A stretch of 64,000 bases of DNA from Betaproteobacteria bacterium (GTDB lineage: Bacteria; Pseudomonadota; Gammaproteobacteria; Burkholderiales; Casimicrobiaceae): NCBI GenBank assembly GCA_016861105.1, contig BOKS01000002.1:124001-188000 (forward strand), in the 5' to 3' direction. Within the stretch, counting starts at the first letter, position 1; each line of letters begins with the position of its first letter. Shown here in pieces: positions 1-6,291 of this stretch. The position numbers were made by a program, and so were the translations under genes. The notes under the pieces are model-generated. The model was given only the letters and a program-made list of their open reading frames with translations, searched no databases and was not told the DNA's origin.

Positions 1-1
1 C

Positions 2-1114
2 GCGCCGCCGCCGTCGCGCTCGCCCCGCACGATCCAGCGCGAGCCGATCGCGCCGTCGGTCGCGCGGACCGCCCTGCCGGTGGATCCCGGCGAGCCACCG
101 GCGCCCGCCGTGCCGTACGGTGCCGCCGCCCAGGCGGCAGAGGCGGACTTCCCGCTGCTCACCGACGCCGTCGAGGACGACGAACTGGCGCGGCTGCAGG
201 GGCGCGACGACGTGCCGCTGCTCACGGAGGCGGTCGACGCGGCGGTCGACGAGCCGATCCTCGAGGACCTCGACGAGCCGTCGGTGTGGACGCCGACGTT
301 CGGTGCGGCACTGACCGTCGGCCGGCCCGCGCCCGCCGGAGCGGCGGCGGAAGTGCCGTCGCAACCCGCGGCGGAAGCGGGGTCCGCGCCCGCCCCGCTC
401 GCCGACGTCCTGCCCGATGCGGCGCGCGACCCGCTGGGACTCGATCGCCCCGCGCCCGGCTTCGAGCCGCCGCGCACCGCCCAGTGGAGCGAGCCGGAGG
501 CGCCCGACGGCGGTGCATCCGACGCGGCCGCCCGCGACGAGCCCGCGGCCGAGGTGCCCTTCCGCGAGGAGGCACCGGCCGACGTGGTCGCTCGCGGGGA
601 CGCGACGGCCCGCGCGCCCGACGCGGACGAGCTGCCGGCCGGCGAGCAGTCCGCCGAGGCCTTCGCCGACGAGCGCGCTGCGCCCCCGCTCGCGGCTGCG
701 GAAGCACACGACGAGCCGCCGGCGATCGCGGTTGCCGAGCGCGAGGCGGCGGCGGAGCACGTCGAGGCACCGGCCACGGCGGACACGGAGGTGCGCGCGA
801 CCGCCCCGGACTGGACCGAGCGCTCGCCTCCCGAGGTCGCCGTGGTGCCGGCGACCGGCGCGCTCGCGCCGCTCGACGACGCGCGCGTGCGCGAGATCGC
901 CGAGGAGATCGGCATGCAGGTGCTGCAGCGCATCGACATCTTCACCGACACGGAGCTGCGTGCGCGGCTCGGCGAGCGGCTGAAGCCGGTCGTCGACCGG
1001 GCGAGCGCGGATCTCGTCGCGGCGATCAACCAGCAGGTGGGCGAGTTGCTGCGCGCATTCGTCGCGGAGGCGATCGAGAAGGAGATCGACCGCTGGCGCG
1101 AGGGACGCTCGTAG
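2..1114 (+). CDS. Acidic Ala/Pro/Glu-rich hypothetical protein, 5' end outside window
   Basis: The frame is open from the first bases, so the true start probably lies upstream; a GTG at 80 would give 344 residues. Most of the visible protein is low-complexity, rich in Ala, Pro, Glu and Asp. Near the N-terminus a short motif of the form PLLT-(D/E)-AV occurs twice, about 25 residues apart. Only the last 75 residues or so look structured: an amphipathic helical segment with regular Leu/Ile/Val spacing that ends in a charged helix (EKEIDRWRE). There is no signal peptide in the visible part and no recognisable enzymatic domain. The layout suggests a disordered linker or scaffold with a helical C-terminal docking or oligomerisation segment. 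Function unknown. Confidence 0.6.
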   Translation, partial: APPPSRSPRTIQREPIAPSVARTALPVDPGEPPAPAVPYGAAAQAAEADFPLLTDAVEDDELARLQGRDDVPLLTEAVDAAVDEPILEDLDEPSVWTPTFGAALTVGRPAPAGAAAEVPSQPAAEAGSAPAPLADVLPDAARDPLGLDRPAPGFEPPRTAQWSEPEAPDGGASDAAARDEPAAEVPFREEAPADVVARGDATARAPDADELPAGEQSAEAFADERAAPPLAAAEAHDEPPAIAVAEREAAAEHVEAPATADTEVRATAPDWTERSPPEVAVVPATGALAPLDDARVREIAEEIGMQVLQRIDIFTDTELRARLGERLKPVVDRASADLVAAINQQVGELLRAFVAEAIEKEIDRWREGRS

Positions 1115-1192
1115 CGGCCGGTCGCGTCGCACGCGGACGCCGGCCGCCGGCGCTCGCGATCGCCCCGCGGCGCGGCACGGCGGACCCGCGCG

Positions 1193-1198
1193 TATCAT
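1193..1198 (+). promoter_or_regulatory. Candidate -10 box for the Fur-family gene (leaderless layout)
   Basis: TATCAT ends six bases before the ATG at 1205, the distance at which transcription would begin on the start codon itself. No good -35 is visible, and no Shine-Dalgarno sequence precedes the ATG. Confidence 0.4.
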
Positions 1199-1204
1199 GC
1201 GCGG

Positions 1205-1663
1205 ATGCACCTGCAGGGACCATCGCCCCCACGGCCGCGCGGCGCGCGGCTGGATCCCGCCGCGGCGCAGGCGCTGCTCGCGCGGCGCGGGGCGCGGGCG
1301 ACGCGTGCGCGCGTCGACGTCCTGGCCGTCCTGCTCGCTGCGCCCGAGGCCCTCTCGCACCACGACGTCGAGCGGCGGCTGCCGCGCGGGCACGACATCG
1401 ACCGCGTGACGCTCTACCGGGTGCTCGAGTGGCTGACCGCACAGGGGCTCGCGCACAAGGTGGCCGCCGACGACCGCGTCTGGCGCTTCTCCGCCACCGG
1501 CGGCGGCGCCTCGGGCGCGCACGCCCACTTCCAGTGCAGCGATTGCGGCCGCATCGTCTGCCTCGAGCAGTCGACCGTCCCCGCGATCGCGCTGCCTGCC
1601 GGTTTCCGGCGCAGCGAGGTCGAGGTGACCGTCAAGGGCACCTGCGACGCCTGCCATGGCTGA
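1205..1663 (+). CDS. zur: Fur-family metal-responsive repressor, probably Zur
   Basis: A 152-residue protein with the Fur layout: N-terminal winged helix (recognition helix around residues 64-85, DRVTLYRVLEWL) and a C-terminal metal/dimerisation half. The family signature H-A-H-F-x-C-x-x-C-G is at residues 106-115, giving Cys111/Cys114; a second pair, Cys147/Cys150 (CDAC), sits at the extreme C-terminus. Together they form the structural zinc site. Fur, Zur and PerR cannot be separated by motif alone. Zur is favoured because a probable zinc-uptake group with shared palindromes lies 2-5 kb downstream. The gene stands alone between two unrelated genes. ATG 1205 is chosen because a -10-like box ends six bases before it; ATG 1197 is in another frame. 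Confidence 0.75.
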   Translation: MHLQGPSPPRPRGARLDPAAAQALLARRGARATRARVDVLAVLLAAPEALSHHDVERRLPRGHDIDRVTLYRVLEWLTAQGLAHKVAADDRVWRFSATGGGASGAHAHFQCSDCGRIVCLEQSTVPAIALPAGFRRSEVEVTVKGTCDACHG

Positions 1664-1725
1664 CGGGAGCGACTGCGGTTTGCGCAACACGGAAGGACGT
1701 GGCGCCCCGGAACGCCGCGCCGCGT

Positions 1726-1754
1726 TTGCGCAGCGCCCCCGAAGCCGCTAGGCT
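1726..1754 (+). promoter_or_regulatory. Promoter of the aro leader transcript
   Basis: TTGCGC (1726-1731), a 17-base spacer and TAGGCT (1749-1754). Seven bases separate the -10 from the leader ATG at 1762, so the mRNA would start at or next to the AUG. Each hexamer matches consensus at only three positions, but spacing and position are right. Confidence 0.45.
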
Positions 1755-1761
1755 TGCGTCC

Positions 1762-1863
1762 ATGCATCCGACGTCGGCCCTTCGCCACCTCGCGCCGCAG
1801 ACCGCGGCGGCGTTCGCGTTCTATTTTTATCCGGTGACGCTCCCGGGGCGCGCGCGCGACTAG
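1762..1863 (+). CDS. Aromatic amino acid leader peptide (attenuator of DAHP synthase)
   Basis: A 33-codon reading frame, ATG 1762 to TAG 1861-1863. Its centre reads Phe-Ala-Phe-Tyr-Phe-Tyr (codons 18-23), so five of six codons specify Phe or Tyr. Three of these are TAT, TTT and TAT, which are rare in this genome, where TTC and TAC dominate. The stop codon is 29 bases before a strong terminator hairpin, and the next gene is a DAHP synthase, the first enzyme of aromatic amino acid synthesis. This matches the known logic of pheL/trpL attenuators: a ribosome stalled at Phe/Tyr codons when charged tRNA is scarce prevents terminator formation. No Shine-Dalgarno sequence is visible, so translation is probably leaderless. 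I could not draw a convincing antiterminator stem by eye. Confidence 0.75.
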   Translation: MHPTSALRHLAPQTAAAFAFYFYPVTLPGRARD

Positions 1864-1892
1864 ATCCAAGCCAGCACAGGAAGAATCGAGCG

Positions 1893-1928
1893 ATCGGGCG
1901 GCCCCCCAGGGGCCGCCCGATTCGTTTT
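1893..1928 (+). terminator. Attenuator terminator upstream of DAHP synthase
   Basis: Perfect 13-bp stem: left arm 1893-1905 (ATCGGGCGGCCCC), loop 1906-1908, right arm 1909-1921, followed by TCGTTTT. It lies between the leader stop codon and the DAHP synthase ribosome-binding site (GAGGAG, 1961-1966), so it can only act on readthrough into that gene. Confidence 0.8.
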
Positions 1929-1972
1929 GGGGCATCGCTTTCACCACCCACGCAGCCACCGAGGAGCAGAAG

Positions 1973-3019
1973 ATGATCATCGTGATGGACCCCACCGCCG
2001 GCGAGCGCGAGATCGGCGCCGTCGAGGCCAAGATCCGGACGCACGGGCTCGGCGTCCACGTCTCGCGCGGCACCGAGCGCACGCTGATCGGCGCGATCGG
2101 CGACGAGCGAGCGCTGGAGCCGGAGATGTTCGAGACGATGCCCGGCGTGGAGCGCGCGCTCCACATCCTCAAGCCTTACAAGCTGGTCGCCCGCGAGTGG
2201 CACCGCGCGTCGACGACGATCGACGTCGGCGGCGTCGTCGTCGGCGGGGCGGAGGTGCAGATGATCGCCGGGCCCTGCTCGGTCGAGACGCCCGCGCAGA
2301 TGAACGCGGCCGCCGACGCCGTCGCGGCCGGCGGCGCCCGCCTGATGCGCGGCGGGGCGTTCAAGCCGCGCACCAGCCCGTACGCCTTCCAGGGCAAGGG
2401 CGTCGACGGGCTGCGGCTGCTCAAGGACGCGGCTGCGCGCCACGGGCTGCCCGTGGTCACCGAGCTGATGGACGTGCGGATGCTCGACACGTTCCTCGAC
2501 CAGGGCGTCGACGTGATCCAGGTCGGCACGCGCAACATGCAGAACTTCGACCTGCTGAAGGAGGTGGGGCGCGTCGACGTTCCGGTCATCCTGAAGCGCG
2601 GCATGAGCGCGACGGTGAGCGAGTGGCTGATGGCGGCCGAGTACGTCGCCGCCGGCGGCAACCACAAGATCGTCCTCTGCGAACGCGGCATCCGCACGTT
2701 CGAGACGGCCTACCGCAACGTGCTCGACGTCACCGCGATCCCGGTGCTCAAGCGCGAGACGCACCTTCCGGTGATCGTCGATCCTTCGCACGCTGGCGGC
2801 AAGGCGTGGATGGTCCCCTCGCTCGCGTGCGCGGCGGTGGCTGCCGGGGCCGACGGCCTGCTGGTCGAGGTGCACCCCGATCCGCGGCAGGCGTGGTGCG
2901 ACGCGGACCAGGCGCTGACGCCGGCCGACTTCGCGACGCTGATGCACCGGCTCGCGGCGCTCGCCCCGGCGGTGGGGCGGCGCATGGCGATCCGCGCGGA
3001 GGCGTGGGCGTTCGCGTAG
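1973..3019 (+). CDS. aroF: 3-deoxy-7-phosphoheptulonate (DAHP) synthase, type I beta
   Basis: 348 residues. Condenses phosphoenolpyruvate with erythrose 4-phosphate, the first step of the shikimate pathway, in the cytoplasm. Residues 1-75 form the ferredoxin-like regulatory domain found in the Thermotoga-type enzyme, which mediates Phe/Tyr feedback inhibition in that family. The barrel follows from about residue 90, with the motifs AGPCSVET, KPRTSPYAFQG, GTRNMQN, KRG and DPSHAGG that hold substrates and the metal. The start is set by GAGGAG six bases before ATG 1973. It is preceded by a leader peptide and terminator, so expression is probably attenuated by Phe/Tyr supply as well as feedback-inhibited. 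No other aromatic biosynthesis gene is adjacent. Confidence 0.93.
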   Translation: MIIVMDPTAGEREIGAVEAKIRTHGLGVHVSRGTERTLIGAIGDERALEPEMFETMPGVERALHILKPYKLVAREWHRASTTIDVGGVVVGGAEVQMIAGPCSVETPAQMNAAADAVAAGGARLMRGGAFKPRTSPYAFQGKGVDGLRLLKDAAARHGLPVVTELMDVRMLDTFLDQGVDVIQVGTRNMQNFDLLKEVGRVDVPVILKRGMSATVSEWLMAAEYVAAGGNHKIVLCERGIRTFETAYRNVLDVTAIPVLKRETHLPVIVDPSHAGGKAWMVPSLACAAVAAGADGLLVEVHPDPRQAWCDADQALTPADFATLMHRLAALAPAVGRRMAIRAEAWAFA

Positions 3020-3116
3020 CCGTGGCCGTGCACGACGTCGTCGGCGCGTCGTGTGCGGCTCGCGGCCGGCGCCGTCCTCCAGCAACGACGCCAATGGGTC
3101 CCGGCCCGCGCGTGGG

Positions 3117-3186
3117 CGACGACGTGAAGAGCGCGGGGCGACGACACGAAGAGTGCGGGGGCGACGACGTGAAGAGCGCGGGGGAC
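3117..3186 (+). repeat. Short direct repeats (about 21-24 bp) leading the tandem array
   Basis: Three consecutive copies of a unit built on GACGACGTGAAGAGCGCGGG begin near 3119, 3140 and 3162. The same unit recurs inside or after the long repeat copies near 3326, 3491, 3537 and 3561. It varies by single substitutions. No coding potential is evident. Confidence 0.7.
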
Positions 3187-3515
3187 GCGACGTGAGGGGC
3201 GCGTGCAGGATTCCTTTCGTCGTTCCCGCGAAAGCGGAACCCAGTGTCGTTGCGCGAGCGTTGCCGCCGCCGAAAGACGCTGGGCCCCCGCCTGCGCGGG
3301 GGCGACGACATCACGAGCGCGGCGGCGACGACGTGAAGAGCGCGGGCGCCGCGACGTGAGGGGCGCGTGCAGGATTCCTTTCGTCGTTCCCGCGAAAGCG
3401 GGAACCCAGTGTCGTTGCGCGAGCGTTGCCGCCGCCGAAAGACGCTGGGCCCCCGCCTGCGCGGGGGCGACGGCATCACGAGCGCGGCGGCGACGACGTG
3501 AAGTGCGCGGGCGCC
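3187..3515 (+). repeat. Two tandem copies of a 164/165-bp repeat with two hairpins per unit
   Basis: Copy 1 is 3187-3350 and copy 2 is 3351-3515; they differ by a few substitutions and one single-base indel. A third copy begins at 3516 but degenerates within 20 bases into more short repeats ending near 3600. Each unit holds two inverted repeats: GTTCCCGCGAAAGCGGGAAC (intact in copy 2, one G short in copy 1) and, about 40 bases on, a stem around CCCCCGCCTGCGCGGGGG. The first resembles in layout the 20-bp dRS3 repeat of Neisseria (TTCCC-N8-GGGAA). A hairpin like the second lies downstream of terC. This non-coding array fills most of the 640-bp gap between aroF and the ABC gene. Confidence 0.85.
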
Positions 3516-3623
3516 GCGACATGAGGGGCGCGGGGGGCGACGACATGAAGAGCGCGGGGGCCGATGACATGAAGCGGGGGACCACGACGTGTGGGGCCGG
3601 TTGCGCGGCGCTGCGGGGCACCG

Positions 3624-3652
3624 TTGGAGCTGCAACTGGGTTGCGGTAGAGT
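3624..3652 (+). promoter_or_regulatory. Promoter of the zinc ABC operon
   Basis: TTGGAG (3624-3629), 17-base spacer, TAGAGT (3647-3652). Seven bases lie between the -10 box and the ATG at 3660, so the transcript is probably leaderless. A GCAAC-N3-GTTGC palindrome fills the spacer. Confidence 0.6.
3632..3644. promoter_or_regulatory. Candidate Zur operator in the ABC promoter
   Basis: GCAAC-TGG-GTTGC, a perfect 5-3-5 palindrome between the -35 and -10 boxes. The same 13-bp core occurs twice upstream of the ZnuD-like receptor gene. A repressor bound here would block RNA polymerase directly. Assignment to Zur rests on gene context. Confidence 0.6.
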
Positions 3653-3659
3653 CCCCGGC

Positions 3660-4310
3660 ATGTTCGAACTGTCCAAGGTGGAGCACCGCTACGGCGCCAC
3701 GCGGGTGCTGTCCGTGCCGCACTGGCGCGCGGAGGCCGGCGACGCGTGGCTGCTGGCGGGGCCGTCGGGCAGCGGCAAGTCCACGCTGCTGCACGTCCTC
3801 GCGGGGCTGACGGTGGCGACGGCGGGCCGCGTCGTCGTCGCGGGCCAGGACCTTCGCGCGCTGGCGCCGGGCGCGCGCGACCGCTGGCGAGGCCGCACCG
3901 TCGGCGTCGTGCCGCAGCGGCTGCACCTCGTCGGAGCGGTGAGCGTGGCCGACAACCTGCGGCTCGCGTGCACGTTCGCCGGGCTGCCGGTCGACGAGGC
4001 GCGCGTGCGCGCGCTCCTCGAGGCGCTGCAGGTCGCGGACCTCGCCGGCCGGCGGCCGGGCGCGCTCTCGCAGGGACAGGCGCAGCGCGTGGCGATCGCC
4101 CGCGCGGTGGTCAATCGTCCCGCGCTCGTGCTGGCGGACGAGCCGACAGCGAACCTCGACGACGCGCACGCCGCCGCGGCGCTCGAGCTGCTGCGCACGC
4201 AGGCGCTGGAAGCCGGCGCCACGCTCGTCGTCGCCTCGCACGACGCGCGCGTCAAGCCGCTGCTGCCACGCACGTACACGCTGCCGGCGCACGCGGCGGA
4301 GGCCGCGTAG
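3660..4310 (+). CDS. ABC transporter ATP-binding protein (LolD/MacB-like)
   Basis: 216 residues, a single ABC ATPase domain: Walker A GPSGSGKST (about residues 35-43), Q-loop Gln in VPQRL, signature LSQGQAQR, Walker B LVLADEPTANLD and switch His in VASHD. It powers the FtsX-type permease that starts one base after its stop codon. The family includes lipoprotein exporters and MacB-type pumps. Here the partners (DUF3299 protein, ZnuD-like receptor) and the shared palindrome suggest metal, probably zinc, homeostasis. I recall comparable Zur-controlled ABC plus DUF3299 groups in Vibrio (zrg genes), but that parallel should be verified. ATG 3660 is preferred to an upstream in-frame start at 3591 because the promoter ends just before 3660. 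Confidence 0.88.
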   Translation: MFELSKVEHRYGATRVLSVPHWRAEAGDAWLLAGPSGSGKSTLLHVLAGLTVATAGRVVVAGQDLRALAPGARDRWRGRTVGVVPQRLHLVGAVSVADNLRLACTFAGLPVDEARVRALLEALQVADLAGRRPGALSQGQAQRVAIARAVVNRPALVLADEPTANLDDAHAAAALELLRTQALEAGATLVVASHDARVKPLLPRTYTLPAHAAEAA

Positions 4311-4311
4311 C

Positions 4312-5529
4312 GTGGGCCCGACACGGCTCGCGCTCGCGTACGCGCGCCGGCGGCCGCTGGCGACGGTGCTCGTGATCGCGCTCGCGGCGCTCGGCACGGC
4401 GATCGTCGTCCTCACGCTCGCCGTCTCGCGCGAGCTGGAGGAGCGCCTGACGCGCGACTCGGCCGGCATCGACCTCGTCGTCGGCGCGAAGGGCAGCCCG
4501 CTGCAGCTCGTGCTCGCCGGCGTCTTCCACGTCGACGTGCCGCCGGGGAACATCCCGCTCGCCGCCGTCGACGAGCTGCGCGCGCACCCCATGATCGCGC
4601 AGGCGATCCCGCTCGCGCTCGGCGACAGCTTCCGCGGCTTTCGCATCGTCGGGACCGAGCCCGCGCTGATCGCGCACTACGGCGGCCGGCTGGCGCTGGG
4701 CGCGACGTGGACCAAGCCGATGGAGGCCGTGCTCGGCAGCCAGGTGGCGCGGGCGACGGGCCTGCGCCCCGGCGCGCAGTTCACCGGCTCGCACGGCCTC
4801 TCGGAGAGCGGGGGCGAGCACGGAGACGCGCCGTACACGGTCGTCGGCATCGCCGCGCCGACCGGCACGGTGCTCGACCGCATGGTGCTGACCTCGGTCG
4901 AGAGCGTCTGGGCGGTGCACGACGCCCACCATCCGCCGCAGGCGCAGGAGGACGATCACGACCACGCCGGCCGTGCCGGGCCCGCGCGCGAGGTGACGAT
5001 GGTGCTGGTGCGCTACGTCGGCCCGCTGGCCGCCGCGAGCCTGCCGCGAGAGCTCAACGAGAGCACGAACTACGTCGCCGCCTCGCCCGCGTACGAGACC
5101 GCGCGCCTGCTGACCGTGTTCGGCATCGGCCTCGACCTCGTGCGCGCGTTCGCACTGCTGCTCGTCGCGGCCTCGGCGCTGATGCTGTTCGTGGCGCTGG
5201 CGCAGGCGCTCGACGAGCGCCGCTACGACCTCGCGATCCTGCGCGCGCTGGGCGCCCACCGGTTGCAGGTGGCGTGGGTGCTCGTCGCCGAGTCCGTGAC
5301 GCTCGCGCTCGCCGGCGCGGCGCTGGGCTGGGTCCTGGCGCAGGGCGCGATGGTCGTCGCGGGGACGTGGCTGCCGGCCGCCGCGCCGCTCGCACGGGCT
5401 GCCTGGACGCTGCGTGCGGTCGACGCGTGGATCGCGGCCGGCGCGGCGGCGGCCGGTATACTGGCGGCGCTGTGGCCCGCGTGGCAGGCGTATCGCCTCG
5501 ACGTGGCGGCCACGCTCGCCGACGCCTGA
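4312..5529 (+). CDS. FtsX/MacB-type ABC transporter permease with His-rich loop
   Basis: 405 residues, GTG start one base after the ATPase stop, so translation is probably coupled. One membrane helix lies near the N-terminus (about 17-39), followed by a large periplasmic domain and three helices in the last 140 residues, the FtsX/MacB layout. The C-terminal half has the family signature around ALDERRYDLAILRALGA. The periplasmic domain contains a His/Asp-rich stretch (HDAHHPPQAQEDDHDH, about residues 203-218) of the kind seen in zinc-handling proteins. Together with the neighbouring DUF3299 and ZnuD-like genes this supports a metal role. The substrate cannot be deduced from the sequence. Confidence 0.85.
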   Translation: MGPTRLALAYARRRPLATVLVIALAALGTAIVVLTLAVSRELEERLTRDSAGIDLVVGAKGSPLQLVLAGVFHVDVPPGNIPLAAVDELRAHPMIAQAIPLALGDSFRGFRIVGTEPALIAHYGGRLALGATWTKPMEAVLGSQVARATGLRPGAQFTGSHGLSESGGEHGDAPYTVVGIAAPTGTVLDRMVLTSVESVWAVHDAHHPPQAQEDDHDHAGRAGPAREVTMVLVRYVGPLAAASLPRELNESTNYVAASPAYETARLLTVFGIGLDLVRAFALLLVAASALMLFVALAQALDERRYDLAILRALGAHRLQVAWVLVAESVTLALAGAALGWVLAQGAMVVAGTWLPAAAPLARAAWTLRAVDAWIAAGAAAAGILAALWPAWQAYRLDVAATLADA

Positions 5530-5541
5530 GTGGAGTCGCCC

Positions 5542-6135
5542 ATGCCCACGCCGTCCAGTTCCCCGATCGCGCCGCGGTGCGTGCGCGCCGCCGTGCTGGC
5601 GCTCGCGCTTGCCGCCGCACCTGCGTTCGCGCTCACCAACGTGCCGCCCGGCGGCCTGCCGTCGGCGAACGAGTTCTCGGCGCAGATCCTGCCCGAGCGC
5701 GCGGGCGTCGTGTCGTGGCGCACGCTCGCGCAGGTGCAGCCGGTCAAGCAAGGCAACAAGATGGTCCCCGAGTTCAGCAAGGACATCCTCGCCCTCGACA
5801 AGAAGGAGACGCGGGTGCAGGGCTTCATGATCCCGCTCGACGTCGGTGACAAGCAGAAGCGCTTCCTGCTGACCGCGGTGCCGCCGCACTGCTCGTTCTG
5901 CCTGCCCGCGGGGCCCGACGCGGTCGTCGAGATCCTCGCCAAGTCGCCGGTGCGCTACACCTTCGAGCCGATCGTGCTGTCCGGCCGCTTCGCCGTGCTG
6001 CGCGACGACAGCGCCGGCCTGCTCTACCGGCTGTCCGACGCCACGCAGGTCGAGGTCGCGCAGCTCGCGCCGGACGCGCCGAAGGGGCTGGTGCCCGGCC
6101 CGGGTCCGTCGGCGCCGAAGGCGCCCGGCCGCTGA
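5542..6135 (+). CDS. DUF3299 periplasmic protein
   Basis: 197 residues from ATG 5542, which has a GGAG at 5532-5535; an in-frame GTG at 5530 is less likely because it overlaps that site. A signal peptide with cleavage after about residue 30 (PAFA) directs export. The mature part carries the DUF3299 features: GFMIPLD, followed by PHCSFCLPAGP with a CxxC pair, a likely metal or redox site, and VLSGRF. The last 20 residues are Pro/Gly-rich. It starts 12 bases after the permease gene, so the three genes form one operon. DUF3299 proteins have no established biochemical function; accessory metal binding is an inference from context. Confidence 0.82.
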   Translation: MPTPSSSPIAPRCVRAAVLALALAAAPAFALTNVPPGGLPSANEFSAQILPERAGVVSWRTLAQVQPVKQGNKMVPEFSKDILALDKKETRVQGFMIPLDVGDKQKRFLLTAVPPHCSFCLPAGPDAVVEILAKSPVRYTFEPIVLSGRFAVLRDDSAGLLYRLSDATQVEVAQLAPDAPKGLVPGPGPSAPKAPGR

Positions 6136-6190
6136 TCCGGTCAGGACCGTTGTGCGCGCGGTACGGCGCGCGTCCCCCTGCGATCGTCTG

Positions 6191-6207
6191 ACGCAACACA
6201 GTTGCGT
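6191..6207. promoter_or_regulatory. Candidate Zur operator 1 upstream of the znuD-like gene
   Basis: ACGCAAC-ACA-GTTGCGT, a perfect 7-3-7 palindrome. Its centre is 31 bp, about three helical turns, from that of the second site at 6222-6238, so two dimers could bind on the same DNA face. Confidence 0.65.
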
Positions 6208-6221
6208 TTGGCCCGCGCGTA

Positions 6222-6238
6222 ATGCAACATTGTTGCAT
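6222..6238. promoter_or_regulatory. Candidate Zur operator 2 upstream of the znuD-like gene
   Basis: ATGCAAC-ATT-GTTGCAT, a perfect 7-3-7 palindrome (8 bp with flanking A/T). It shares the GCAAC-N3-GTTGC core with the site at 6191-6207 and with the operator inside the ABC promoter. Confidence 0.68.
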
Positions 6239-6291
6239 TTTCGTACGGCGGGTCGCGATGGGCGCGCCCGGTACGCAGCGGAGATGCCACG

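Noticed and set aside
1664..1725. Second small gene between the Fur-family gene and the aro leader
   Set aside because: Too short, with no start signal; it appears to be only upstream promoter DNA.
1762..1928. Explicit antiterminator stem for the aro attenuator
   Set aside because: Only 4-5 bp alternative pairings were found by eye between the end of the leader frame and the left terminator arm. The attenuator is kept on the leader codons, terminator and context; the antiterminator is not claimed.
3117..3600. CRISPR array
   Set aside because: The spacing is irregular, the intervening sequences are themselves repeated, and no cas genes are present.
2748..4646. Minus-strand open frame across the tandem repeat array
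   Set aside because: Its repeated peptide blocks simply mirror the DNA repeats, and it runs antisense to aroF and the ABC gene. No start signal or domain.
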